Below, one piece after another: positions 56,649-64,000 of a stretch of DNA of 64,000 bases; positions within the stretch are counted from its first letter, which is position 1; each line of letters begins with the position of its first letter. Below the pieces are notes generated by a model. That model did not search any database and was not told the DNA's origin. It saw only the letters and a program-made list of their open reading frames with translations. The translations under genes and the position numbers were made by a program. The DNA lies in NCBI RefSeq assembly GCF_007655305.1, contig NZ_VLOG01000065.1, forward strand, positions 62,001 through 126,000. Reading direction: 5' to 3'. This DNA comes from Algoriphagus algorifonticola. GTDB lineage: Bacteria > Bacteroidota > Bacteroidia > Cytophagales > Cyclobacteriaceae.

Positions 56649-58307
56649 ATGACAGATTTTAAAAACTATAAAGTACCCTATTCGATATCCTCAGACTATT
56701 CTGAAAAAGTGGCTTACTTCTCTATGGAGTTTGCCATTCACCAACCTTTAAAAATCTATTCAGGTGGCTTGGGATTCCTTTCAGGCTCACATCTCAGAAG
56801 TGCCTATGAACTAGGACAAAACCTGATTGGTATAGGCATCCTTTGGAAATACGGCTATTACGATCAGACGAGGCATCATGACCAAACACTTAAGCCAGAG
56901 TGGTACGAAAAGACCTACAGCTTCTTGGAGGATACAGGGATCAAGTTTCAGGTAACAGTTCATGATGTGCCAGTTTGGGTCAAGGCTTTCTATTTGGCTC
57001 CGGATACTTTCAAGTCTGCGCCCTTGTTTCTATTGAGCACAGACCTTCCTGAAAATGACTATCTCAGTCAGACAATCACTCATAAATTATATGACTCCGA
57101 CACTGCAGCCAAGATTGCGCAGTGTTTACTATTGGGTATAGGCGGAGCCAAATTATTGGATATTCTCAATTTTAATCCGGATGTATACCATTTGAATGAA
57201 GCTCATGGAGTCAGTGCCGTATTTCATCTAATGAGAAAATTCGGCAGCAAGAAGGAAGTTCAAAAACGACTGGTCTTCACCACGCATACCCCAGAGGAGG
57301 CCGGAAATGAAAAACACGATATTCATCTACTGAATAAAATGAGCTTTTTCAACGGATACTCTGTGGATGAAGTGAAAAAACTCACCGGTATGGAAGGTGA
57401 TGTTTTCAATCACTCGTTAGCAGCGCTTCGATTCGCCAGAAAAGCGAATGGAGTCTCTGAACTCCATGGAAAAGTTAGTAGGCAAATGTGGAAATCCCAC
57501 AAAAACATCCCGGAAATTACCCACATTACCAATTCCCAAAACTTCAAATACTGGGCGGATAAGCAACTCTATCATTACATGGAGCAGGACGATGTGGCTC
57601 TTTTTGAAGATAGAAAGCAGTTTTTGAAGAAAAGAGCATTTGATATCGTAGCAGATCAGACAGGTAAACTCATGAACCCGAAAGTACTGACTATCGTTTG
57701 GGCCAGAAGATTTGCCAGTTACAAAAGAGCCGAATTGATCACTCGGGATATCCGACGATTTGATGCATTAATGCGCAATTCGAAATATCCAATTCAGATA
57801 ATCTGGGCAGGTAAACCTTATCCATTAGATTACAATGCCATTTCTGTTTTCAACCAGCTGGTTCATTTGAGCAAGCAATATCCTAATATGGCAGTGTGTA
57901 CAGGTTATGAGTTGACTCTGAGCAAGCGTCTCAAGCAGGCGTCTGATATTTGGCTGAACAATCCACGCGTGCCGAGAGAAGCCTCTGGCACTTCGGGTAT
58001 GACCGCATCCATGAATGGAGGGGTAAATCTTTCCACTTTTGACGGGTGGATCTGTGAATTTGCAGAGCATGGAAAAAACAGCTTCATCGTTCCTCCAGCT
58101 AACTATGCATCCATGCATGTGGAAGAGCAAGACGAATACGATTTGAATAAGCTCTATGAAGTGCTGGAAAAAGAAATCCTTCCGCTTTATTACGATAATC
58201 CAGAAGGCTGGAGAGCCTTAGTTCAAAAAGGCATGAAAGATGTCATCGGCTTTTTTGAAAGTAATAGAATGGCGAAAGAATACTATGATTTAATGTACAA
58301 ATCCTGA
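56649..58307 (+). CDS. Alpha-glucan phosphorylase-like protein lacking PLP lysine
   Basis: A 552-residue GT-B protein of the short bacterial alpha-glucan phosphorylase type. Family motifs are 'VAYFSMEFAIHQPLKIYSGGLG' (read in parts), 'YHLNEAHGVSAVFHL', 'FTTHTPEEAGNE', 'ARRFASYKRAELI' and 'EASGTSGMTASMNGG'. In glycogen phosphorylases the Met of the last motif is followed by the PLP-binding Lys; here residue 452 is Thr. The rest of the nucleotide-sugar-like cleft appears conserved. It may be a glycosyltransferase or a PLP-independent relative. It is cytoplasmic and followed by a strong terminator. Confidence 0.82.
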   Translation: MTDFKNYKVPYSISSDYSEKVAYFSMEFAIHQPLKIYSGGLGFLSGSHLRSAYELGQNLIGIGILWKYGYYDQTRHHDQTLKPEWYEKTYSFLEDTGIKFQVTVHDVPVWVKAFYLAPDTFKSAPLFLLSTDLPENDYLSQTITHKLYDSDTAAKIAQCLLLGIGGAKLLDILNFNPDVYHLNEAHGVSAVFHLMRKFGSKKEVQKRLVFTTHTPEEAGNEKHDIHLLNKMSFFNGYSVDEVKKLTGMEGDVFNHSLAALRFARKANGVSELHGKVSRQMWKSHKNIPEITHITNSQNFKYWADKQLYHYMEQDDVALFEDRKQFLKKRAFDIVADQTGKLMNPKVLTIVWARRFASYKRAELITRDIRRFDALMRNSKYPIQIIWAGKPYPLDYNAISVFNQLVHLSKQYPNMAVCTGYELTLSKRLKQASDIWLNNPRVPREASGTSGMTASMNGGVNLSTFDGWICEFAEHGKNSFIVPPANYASMHVEEQDEYDLNKLYEVLEKEILPLYYDNPEGWRALVQKGMKDVIGFFESNRMAKEYYDLMYKS

Positions 58308-58333
58308 TTCAAAAGATATTTAGACCATTCTGT

Positions 58334-58370
58334 AAAGCTCAAATCGGATAATTCGATTTGAGCTTTTATT
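58334..58370 (+). terminator. Rho-independent terminator
   Basis: A perfect 13-bp stem (58334-58346 with 58354-58366), loop GATAATT, followed by TATTTTG. It ends the phosphorylase-like gene. Confidence 0.85.
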
Positions 58371-58390
58371 TTGCCTCTCTATTGTATGTA

Positions 58391-60178
58391 ATGATGAAAA
58401 AAGCCCTACTCCTTCTGATCCTTTTACCAATTTTCACTTATGCTCAAGATGTAATGCCTCCACTTTTGCCCTGGAAAGGAAAATCGGAAGCCCTCATTGT
58501 AGCGAAAGATCATCCTTGGATAACTCCAGGAGAAGCAAGCGACCTGAAAAAATCTCCAACTTATGAGGAAACCTACCTTTGGATCAAAAAATTAGCTGAC
58601 TCCAGTCCTTACCTCCAACTTAAAAGCCTCGGCAAAAGTGAACAGGGAAGGGATATTTGGATACTCATCGCTTCCAAAAATCAATTTTTTGACGGAGAAA
58701 GGTTAAAAAAGGAAGAGAAACCGCTGATATTTTTCCACGGGGGAATTCATGCCGGAGAAATAGACGGAAAAGATGCCGGCATGATGTTGCTTCGCGATAT
58801 CATCCATGGAGAAAAAGGCCACTTATTGGATCAGGCCAATATTCTTTTTATCCCCATACTTAATGTGGATGGACATGAAAGAAGAAGCCCTTATGGCCGC
58901 GTCAATCAAAGAGGGCCGGTAGAAATGGGATGGAGAACCAATGCCAAAAACCTAAACCTCAATAGGGATTTTACCAAAATCCAAACTGCTGGAGTTGAGG
59001 CCGTCATAGAAGTGATCAATGAATATGAGCCGGATTTATATGTGGATGTGCATGTCACAGATGGTGCAGATTATCAATATGACATCACTTACGGCTTTGT
59101 AAAGACAGGAGGATATTCTCCTGCTATCAGTCAGTTTTTAGCTAATACTTTTCAGAAAGAAGTTGATGCTGCTTTGAGTAGCAAGGGTCATATTCCAGGT
59201 CCTCTTCTATTCGCTGCGAATGGGGATGATTTTTCCTCCGGAAATGTAGCCTTTTCTTTCAGCCCCAGATTTTCTCATACCTATGGAGATGTTAGGCATT
59301 TACCCTCCATTTTAATAGAAAATCACTCTCTAAAGCCATTCAGACAACGCGTATTGGGAACTTATGTCTTCATGGAACAAGCGATTTTGACCATGGCTAA
59401 GCATTTTGACGCAGTTAAAAAAGCGGTTGCTGTGGATCAAAATCAGGCAAAGGAATCCCTTGATGTGAAATTCAAATTTAGGGAGAGCCCAGCCGACACC
59501 ATGCAATTCAAAGGGATAGCATCCAGAAAAGAAAAATCTTCCCTAACTGGATCCGAATATGTGGTTTGGGAAGGTAAGGCAATCACTCAGGAAGTCCCTA
59601 CCCTTTTGATGGACGTGCCTGTGCAAACAGTCCCTATTCCCAAAGCTTATTGGATTTCCTCAGAGTGGTCGGAGGTCATTGAAAAATTAAAGCTACACGG
59701 GATTGATTTGGAAATCTTGAGTGAGCCAAAAGACATCAGGCTAGAATACTCCAAAGTAATAGACTTTAAAATGGGCAGTCAGCCCTATGAAGGCTTAATG
59801 AGAGTGCAGGAATTTTCTTCAGAAAAAATCTACCGAACGCAAACTTTCCTTCCAGGCTCCATAAGAGTCAAAACTGACCAAGCTTTGGGGGAACTGGCAG
59901 TAATTTTATTGGAAGAGGAATCCGTGGACAGCTTTTTTCAATGGGGATATTTCAATTCCGTATTCAGCCAAACAGAATATATGGAGACTTACATTATGGA
60001 GCCTTTGATTGCTCAAATGCTAGCAAAAGATCCAAAGCTCAAAACCGAATTTGAGAAGAAAAAATCAGAAGACCCTGACTTCGCTAAAAATGCGAGAAGA
60101 ATCTATCGCTGGTTTTATGAAAAGACCCCTTATTTTGATCAAAACTGGAAAGTGATTCCAGTGGGAAGAGAATGGTAA
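58391..60178 (+). CDS. M14-family zinc peptidase, exported
   Basis: A 595-residue peptidase with a signal peptide (MMKKALLLLILLPIFTYAQ); the earlier TTG at 58358 is rejected because it lies in the terminator. The zinc site is intact: His120-Ala-Gly-Glu123 (GGIHAGEID) and His221 (VDVHVTDG), with 'NLNRDFTK' supplying substrate-binding residues. The catalytic Glu is probably in 'LIENHSLKPF'. The catalytic domain is followed by about 230 residues without recognised motifs. It is not closely similar to the M14 protein at 49057, which carries a GATase-like domain. Confidence 0.9.
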   Translation: MMKKALLLLILLPIFTYAQDVMPPLLPWKGKSEALIVAKDHPWITPGEASDLKKSPTYEETYLWIKKLADSSPYLQLKSLGKSEQGRDIWILIASKNQFFDGERLKKEEKPLIFFHGGIHAGEIDGKDAGMMLLRDIIHGEKGHLLDQANILFIPILNVDGHERRSPYGRVNQRGPVEMGWRTNAKNLNLNRDFTKIQTAGVEAVIEVINEYEPDLYVDVHVTDGADYQYDITYGFVKTGGYSPAISQFLANTFQKEVDAALSSKGHIPGPLLFAANGDDFSSGNVAFSFSPRFSHTYGDVRHLPSILIENHSLKPFRQRVLGTYVFMEQAILTMAKHFDAVKKAVAVDQNQAKESLDVKFKFRESPADTMQFKGIASRKEKSSLTGSEYVVWEGKAITQEVPTLLMDVPVQTVPIPKAYWISSEWSEVIEKLKLHGIDLEILSEPKDIRLEYSKVIDFKMGSQPYEGLMRVQEFSSEKIYRTQTFLPGSIRVKTDQALGELAVILLEEESVDSFFQWGYFNSVFSQTEYMETYIMEPLIAQMLAKDPKLKTEFEKKKSEDPDFAKNARRIYRWFYEKTPYFDQNWKVIPVGREW

Positions 60179-60219
60179 ATAATATGAAATTCCCATGAGG
60201 AAAAATCTCACACAACTTG

Positions 60220-60360
60220 TCCCGAACTTGTTTCGGGAGGGGGATGCCCCGATAAATCGGGGTAGGGCATTCCATCTGACCTCTAAAAATCAAAATATAA
60301 ACAGATGAAATCGAGCACGACCCAAAGTGACACACAGAGAGACGCCCCGATGTATCGGGG
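60220..60360. repeat. Cluster of three short GC-rich hairpins
   Basis: TCCCGAA-cttg-TTCGGGA-type (60220-60238), CCCCGAT-aa-ATCGGGG (60247-60262) and CCCCGAT-gt-ATCGGGG (60345-60360). The latter two share the same stem, resembling dispersed REP-like palindromes. No transposase is nearby. Confidence 0.65.
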
Positions 60361-60415
60361 AACCAATGCGAAGATTCCATCTGACCTTTGAAAAACAAAT
60401 TATAAACAGATGAAA
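60269..60415 (+). repeat. 42-bp direct repeat duplicating a gene leader and start codon
   Basis: 60269-60310 and 60374-60415 agree at 37 of 42 positions with a period of 105 bases. Each copy ends in CAGATGAAA. The second ATG (60410) is the start of the VOC gene; the first (60305) opens a frame of only about 28 codons. Confidence 0.75.
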
Positions 60416-60797
60416 ATAGAGCATATAGCCATTTGGGTAGAGAATCTGGAGAGCATGAAAAATTGGTATTGCCATTACCTGAGCCTTGAAGCAGGAGAGC
60501 TTTATATCAATCCAAAAAAAGGGGTTCAGTTCTTATTTTTTAAAATTCCCCAATGGTGCAAGACTGGAGCTGATGAATAGACAAGATCTGGAAAGCAGGG
60601 CAGAAGGATCAAAAATATATTCAGGCTATGCTCATATAGCTATTTCTTTAGGCTCGAAAGAAAAGGTGGATGAAATAACCCAATTTTTCAAATCTGAGGG
60701 CATTCCGATTTTAGATGGACCCAGAACTACAGGCGATGGATATTATGAGTCTGTAATATCAGATCCTGAAGGAAATTTATTGGAATTGACAGTTTAA
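60410..60797 (+). pseudogene. VOC-family (glyoxalase-like) gene with a frameshift
   Basis: Translation from 60410 gives 'MKIEHIAIWVENLESMKNWY', a typical vicinal-oxygen-chelate start with His5. The frame breaks in an A7-G4 run at 60514-60524, where one extra base is present. Joining the frames gives '..INPKKGFSSYFLKFPNG', then 'ARLELMNR', 'YAHIAISLGSKEKVDE' and 'SDPEGNLLELTV', a complete domain of about 128 residues. The lesion could be a sequencing error, a programmed slip or inactivation. If intact it would be a metal-dependent lyase or dioxygenase-like protein. It follows the duplicated leader. Confidence 0.8.
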
Positions 60798-60857
60798 TTG
60801 AGGAAAATACCCAATTCTGGAAACCAGACGGGCAGTCCTCAGGTTATTGGAGTAGTT

Positions 60858-60888
60858 CTGGTAATCAATCGATAATTGAGTACCTTCG
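60858..60888 (+). promoter_or_regulatory. Possible uvrA promoter
   Basis: CTG at 60858-60860 (in TTCTG), a 20-base spacer and TACCTTCG at 60881-60888 (TAnnTTTG, one mismatch), 24 bases before the uvrA ATG. The -33 box is imperfect. Confidence 0.35.
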
Positions 60889-60912
60889 CCGTTTAAAATT
60901 GCCCATCGATTT

Positions 60913-63744
60913 ATGAGTCAATCCACTGCTTCTCAGGAAGAATTTATTGAAATTTTTGGTGCCCGAGAGCATAATCTGAAAAATCTGGATGTCAGAATTC
61001 CCCGCAACCAACTGGTGGTGGTTACAGGTCTGAGCGGAAGCGGAAAAAGCTCCCTCGCTTTTGACACCATTTATTCGGAAGGACAAAGAAGATATTTGGA
61101 GAGCTTTTCAGCCTATGCCCGCTCTTTTTTAGGTGGGATGGAAAGACCCGACGTAGATAAAATCAATGGGCTTTCGCCTGTAATTGCCATAGAGCAAAAA
61201 ACCACCTCGAAAAATCCTCGCTCCACAGTAGGCACAGTTACCGAAATCTACGACTTTATGCGATTGCTATTCGCAAGAGCCGGGGAGGCTTTTTCCTATG
61301 AAACAGGGAAAAAGATGGTGAGGCAAACAGAAGACCAGATTATCGAGCAACTTTTCTCCAAGTTTGAAGGAAAAAAACTCTTTATCCTTGCTCCGGTAGT
61401 CAAAGGAAGGAAAGGACATTACAGGGAGCTTTTTGAGCAGATCAGAAAAATGGGATTCTCCAAAGTTCGGGTTGATGGCGTGGTAATGGAAATGGTTCCC
61501 AAAATGCAGGTGGACCGTTATAAAATTCACGACATTGAAATTGTAATCGATCGTATTGTCGCTGATGAGTCCGATAGATTTAGAATCACTCAATCTCTCA
61601 AATCTGCCTTGCAACATGGCAAAGGGGTGATCATGATTCGGGATGAGGAAGGAGAAATTCATCATTTCTCCAAGTACTTGATGGATCCGGAAACAGGACT
61701 TTCTTACGATGAGCCTGCCCCTAACACTTTTTCTTTCAATAGTCCATATGGAGCCTGCCCTACCTGTAATGGGCTCGGGATTACTGAAGAAATCACCAAA
61801 GAAAGTATCATTCCCGATCCCAGTCTGAGTATTACCAGAGGGGGAATTGCTCCTTTGGGCGAATATAGAGACATCTGGATATTTAAGAAAATTGAGGCGA
61901 TCCTGAAGCATTACAAATGTAGCATGAGTACGCCTATCAATAAGCTTCCTGAAAATGTGGTGGACGTCCTGCTCTACGGAGATAAGGTTGAAGTAGCTGT
62001 GGACTCGGTGAAATATCCAGGAACGAAGTGGCATACCACCTTCGAGGGAATCGTCAATTTCCTCCAAAAGTATCAGGAAGGCAGTTCTGAAAAAATTCAG
62101 GACTGGGTTTCGGAGTTTACCATCACTCAGACCTGTCCGGATTGTAATGGATATCGTCTGAAGAAGGAAGCACTGCACTTCAAAATCGACGATACGCACA
62201 TCGGTGAATTAGCTCATAAAGATATCCGAGCTTTAGGAGATTGGTTTGAAGGCGTGGAAAGCCGCATGACTGAGAAGCAGCAGATCATCGGTCAGGAAGT
62301 ATTGAAAGAAATCAGAAAGAGGATAGGTTTTCTCTTGGATATTGGCTTGGATTATTTGACGCTCAACCGACCATTAAGAACGCTTTCTGGTGGAGAGGCT
62401 CAGCGAATCCGTCTGGCAACCCAGATAGGTACTCAGCTTGTGGGAGTGCTTTACATTTTGGATGAACCTAGCATTGGCTTGCACCAGCGGGACAATGTCA
62501 AATTGATCAAGGCGCTACAAAGCCTAAGAGATCTTGGTAATTCGGTGCTGGTAGTGGAGCATGATAAAGACATGATGCTCGAATCCGATTTTGTGCTGGA
62601 TATGGGACCGGGAGCAGGAAGACACGGCGGACATATTGTTGCATCAGGCAAGCCCGAGGAAATTCTGAAGCAAGGAGGAGTAACTGCCGATTATCTGAAA
62701 GGGAAACTTGGGCTACCAATTCCCAAAGAACGCAAAAAAGGAAAAGGCGAAAGCTTAATTCTCAAAGGTGCAAGTGGAAATAATCTGAAGAATGTAGATT
62801 TAGAAATTCCACTAGGCACTCTGACTTTGATCACCGGCGTCTCCGGATCAGGGAAAAGTACTTTGATTCATGAGACATTGTATCCCATTTTGAGGCAACA
62901 TATTTATGGATCCAAAAAAGACCCCATGCCTTATGAGAGCTTCAAAGGCTTGGAGCACCTGGATAAAGTAATTGAGGTGGATCAGTCTCCGATTGGTAGA
63001 ACACCAAGATCAAACCCCGCCACTTACACGGGAGTATTTTCAGATATCAGGACACTTTTTACAGAACTTCCGGAGGCTAAAATCAGGGGATACAAACCGG
63101 GAAGATTTTCCTTCAATGTCAAAGGAGGAAGATGTGAGGACTGTGAGGGTGCCGGGATGAAATTGATTGAGATGGACTTCTTACCTGATGTCCACATCCC
63201 ATGCGAAACTTGCAAAGGAAAGCGCTACAATCGGGAAACTTTGGAAGTAAGATTTAAAGGAAAATCCATTTCCGATGTATTGGACATGACGGTAGAGCAG
63301 GCAGTAGAATTTTTCCATAACCAACCGAAAATCCTAAGAAAGATCAAGACTTTGAATGATGTGGGTTTAGGTTATATCACACTTGGACAGCATGCTACTA
63401 CGCTATCCGGAGGTGAGGCGCAGCGGGTGAAATTGGCAACTGAGCTTTCCAAAAAAGACACTGGAAAAACCTTCTATATTCTGGATGAACCCACGACAGG
63501 ACTGCACTTTCAGGATATTGAGATGCTGATGAAAGTTTTGCAAAAGCTGGTAGACAAAGGCAATACAGTTTTGATTATTGAGCATAACCTAGATGTCATC
63601 AAAGTAGCTGATTATGTGGTGGATTTGGGGCCTGAAGGAGGAAACAAAGGGGGAACTATAATCGCAAAAGGCACACCTGAGCAGATTGCGAAGAATACAA
63701 AAAGCCATACAGGCAAGTTTCTGAAAATTGAATTAAATAGCTGA
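60913..63744 (+). CDS. uvrA: UvrA, excinuclease ABC subunit A (canonical copy)
   Basis: A 943-residue DNA-damage-recognition ATPase of nucleotide excision repair. It has two ABC modules with Walker A 'GLSGSGKSS' and 'GVSGSGKST', signatures 'LSGGEAQR' (twice), '[14 protein letters not shown]' and '[14 protein letters not shown]', and a C-terminal zinc finger ([16 protein letters not shown]). '[18 protein letters not shown]' is identical to that in E. coli UvrA, marking this as the canonical copy. The first-domain zinc cysteines (CPICG of E. coli) are absent, as in the paralogue at 38955, although 'CPTC' and 'CPDC' remain. It works with UvrB/UvrC, which are not in the window. Confidence 0.95.
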   Translation: MSQSTASQEEFIEIFGAREHNLKNLDVRIPRNQLVVVTGLSGSGKSSLAFDTIYSEGQRRYLESFSAYARSFLGGMERPDVDKINGLSPVIAIEQKTTSKNPRSTVGTVTEIYDFMRLLFARAGEAFSYETGKKMVRQTEDQIIEQLFSKFEGKKLFILAPVVKGRKGHYRELFEQIRKMGFSKVRVDGVVMEMVPKMQVDRYKIHDIEIVIDRIVADESDRFRITQSLKSALQHGKGVIMIRDEEGEIHHFSKYLMDPETGLSYDEPAPNTFSFNSPYGACPTCNGLGITEEITKESIIPDPSLSITRGGIAPLGEYRDIWIFKKIEAILKHYKCSMSTPINKLPENVVDVLLYGDKVEVAVDSVKYPGTKWHTTFEGIVNFLQKYQEGSSEKIQDWVSEFTITQTCPDCNGYRLKKEALHFKIDDTHIGELAHKDIRALGDWFEGVESRMTEKQQIIGQEVLKEIRKRIGFLLDIGLDYLTLNRPLRTLSGGEAQRIRLATQIGTQLVGVLYILDEPSIGLHQRDNVKLIKALQSLRDLGNSVLVVEHDKDMMLESDFVLDMGPGAGRHGGHIVASGKPEEILKQGGVTADYLKGKLGLPIPKERKKGKGESLILKGASGNNLKNVDLEIPLGTLTLITGVSGSGKSTLIHETLYPILRQHIYGSKKDPMPYESFKGLEHLDKVIEVDQSPIGRTPRSNPATYTGVFSDIRTLFTELPEAKIRGYKPGRFSFNVKGGRCEDCEGAGMKLIEMDFLPDVHIPCETCKGKRYNRETLEVRFKGKSISDVLDMTVEQAVEFFHNQPKILRKIKTLNDVGLGYITLGQHATTLSGGEAQRVKLATELSKKDTGKTFYILDEPTTGLHFQDIEMLMKVLQKLVDKGNTVLIIEHNLDVIKVADYVVDLGPEGGNKGGTIIAKGTPEQIAKNTKSHTGKFLKIELNS

Positions 63745-63824
63745 TTCAAGGCCAAATCAGTGCTATATTCCTTTTATCACAATCCACTGATTCCTTTTCA
63801 TAGCTTCAGTATATTTGAGGTTCT

Positions 63825-64000
63825 ATGAATAGAATTCGTTTATACTGGTTGCTACAAATTCTGGGCTGGGGAAGCATTGCTTTTGTCCAGATACTTTTTG
63901 CATCCCTTTCCTCCACCGGAATCAATCAAGTTCAGGTTTGGGGCTTTATTGTTCTTGCGGTATTTTATCTGCTTTCAACTCATTTTATTCGCTACATAAT
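63825..64000 (+). CDS. LytS-type sensor histidine kinase, N-terminal part (runs off the window)
   Basis: 58 codons are visible, starting MNRIRLYWLLQILGWGSIAF and continuing through two hydrophobic helices (VWGFIVLAVFYLLSTHFIRYI). The 'YW.LQ..GW' start is typical of the membrane region of Bacteroidota LytS/YehU-like kinases. The catalytic domain lies outside the window, so the assignment is tentative. A TATATTTG box (63810-63817) stands eight bases before the ATG, which would allow a nearly leaderless mRNA. Confidence 0.6.
   Translation, partial: MNRIRLYWLLQILGWGSIAFVQILFASLSSTGINQVQVWGFIVLAVFYLLSTHFIRYI

Noticed and set aside
60269..60415. Direct repeats as target-site duplication of an insertion sequence
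   Set aside because: No transposase or terminal inverted repeat lies between the copies, and 42 bp is too long for a typical target-site duplication.
61267..62199. 310-codon frame antisense to uvrA
   Set aside because: The uvrA frame has continuous conserved motifs here; the antisense frame shows none.

Overview
The window looks like chromosomal DNA from a Bacteroidota bacterium, most likely the Cyclobacteriaceae (Algoriphagus-like). This is inferred from several things: AT-rich intergenic DNA without clear Shine-Dalgarno sequences, promoters of the TTG-N19/20-TAnnTTTG type, many exported proteins with Bacteroidota-style signal peptides and lipoboxes, PD40/TolB-propeller peptidases, a Reg_prop/Y_Y_Y histidine kinase, YceI proteins, a DUF4143 ATPase and a GxxExxY protein. 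No rRNA, CRISPR array, IS element or phage gene was seen.

Layout. 1-5 kb: an exported NTF2-like lipoprotein, a small coiled-coil protein, a LytTR response regulator with its TPR histidine kinase, and an exported protein with an internal duplication. 5-13 kb: DUF2306 membrane protein, P1 peptidase, amidohydrolase, SDR, and a Tricorn-type protease. 13-20 kb: a four-gene signalling operon (propeller histidine kinase, membrane histidine kinase, receiver, receiver-adenylate cyclase). 20-25 kb: a TolB-propeller/amidohydrolase fusion, a YitT protein and an HD hydrolase. 25.3-31.9 kb (minus strand): a complete six-gene ebo cluster in the order eboA-B-C-D-E-F. This is a metabolite-trafficking/biosynthetic cassette known from cyanobacteria, several other bacteria and eustigmatophyte plastids. 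32-38 kb: a broken lipoprotein gene, M28 peptidase, CE15-like esterase, serine beta-lactamase-like hydrolase, and a nicotinamide riboside uptake/kinase pair (PnuC plus NadR-type kinase). 38-42 kb: a GxxExxY gene framed by a 28-bp imperfect inverted repeat, and a divergent UvrA. 42-48 kb: two modules pairing a small Cys-rich secreted peptide with a propeller-like lipoprotein, a HEPN/MNT pair, a tRNA-Val(GAC), and a long palindromic repeat. 48-64 kb: a DUF4143 ATPase whose start codon lies inside a palindromic operator-like repeat, two M14 peptidases, a carboxylesterase, a YceI-porin-YceI cluster, a phosphorylase-like enzyme lacking the PLP lysine, a frameshifted VOC gene behind a duplicated leader, the canonical UvrA, and the beginning of a LytS-type sensor kinase.

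Most of the gene content is ordinary housekeeping, exported hydrolases and signalling. The items most worth a second look are the ebo cluster, the peptide/propeller modules with the hairpin over the second gene's start, the paired palindromes at the DUF4143 gene, the inverted repeats framing the GxxExxY gene, and the PLP-less phosphorylase homologue. All assignments were made by reading the sequence; no database search was run.
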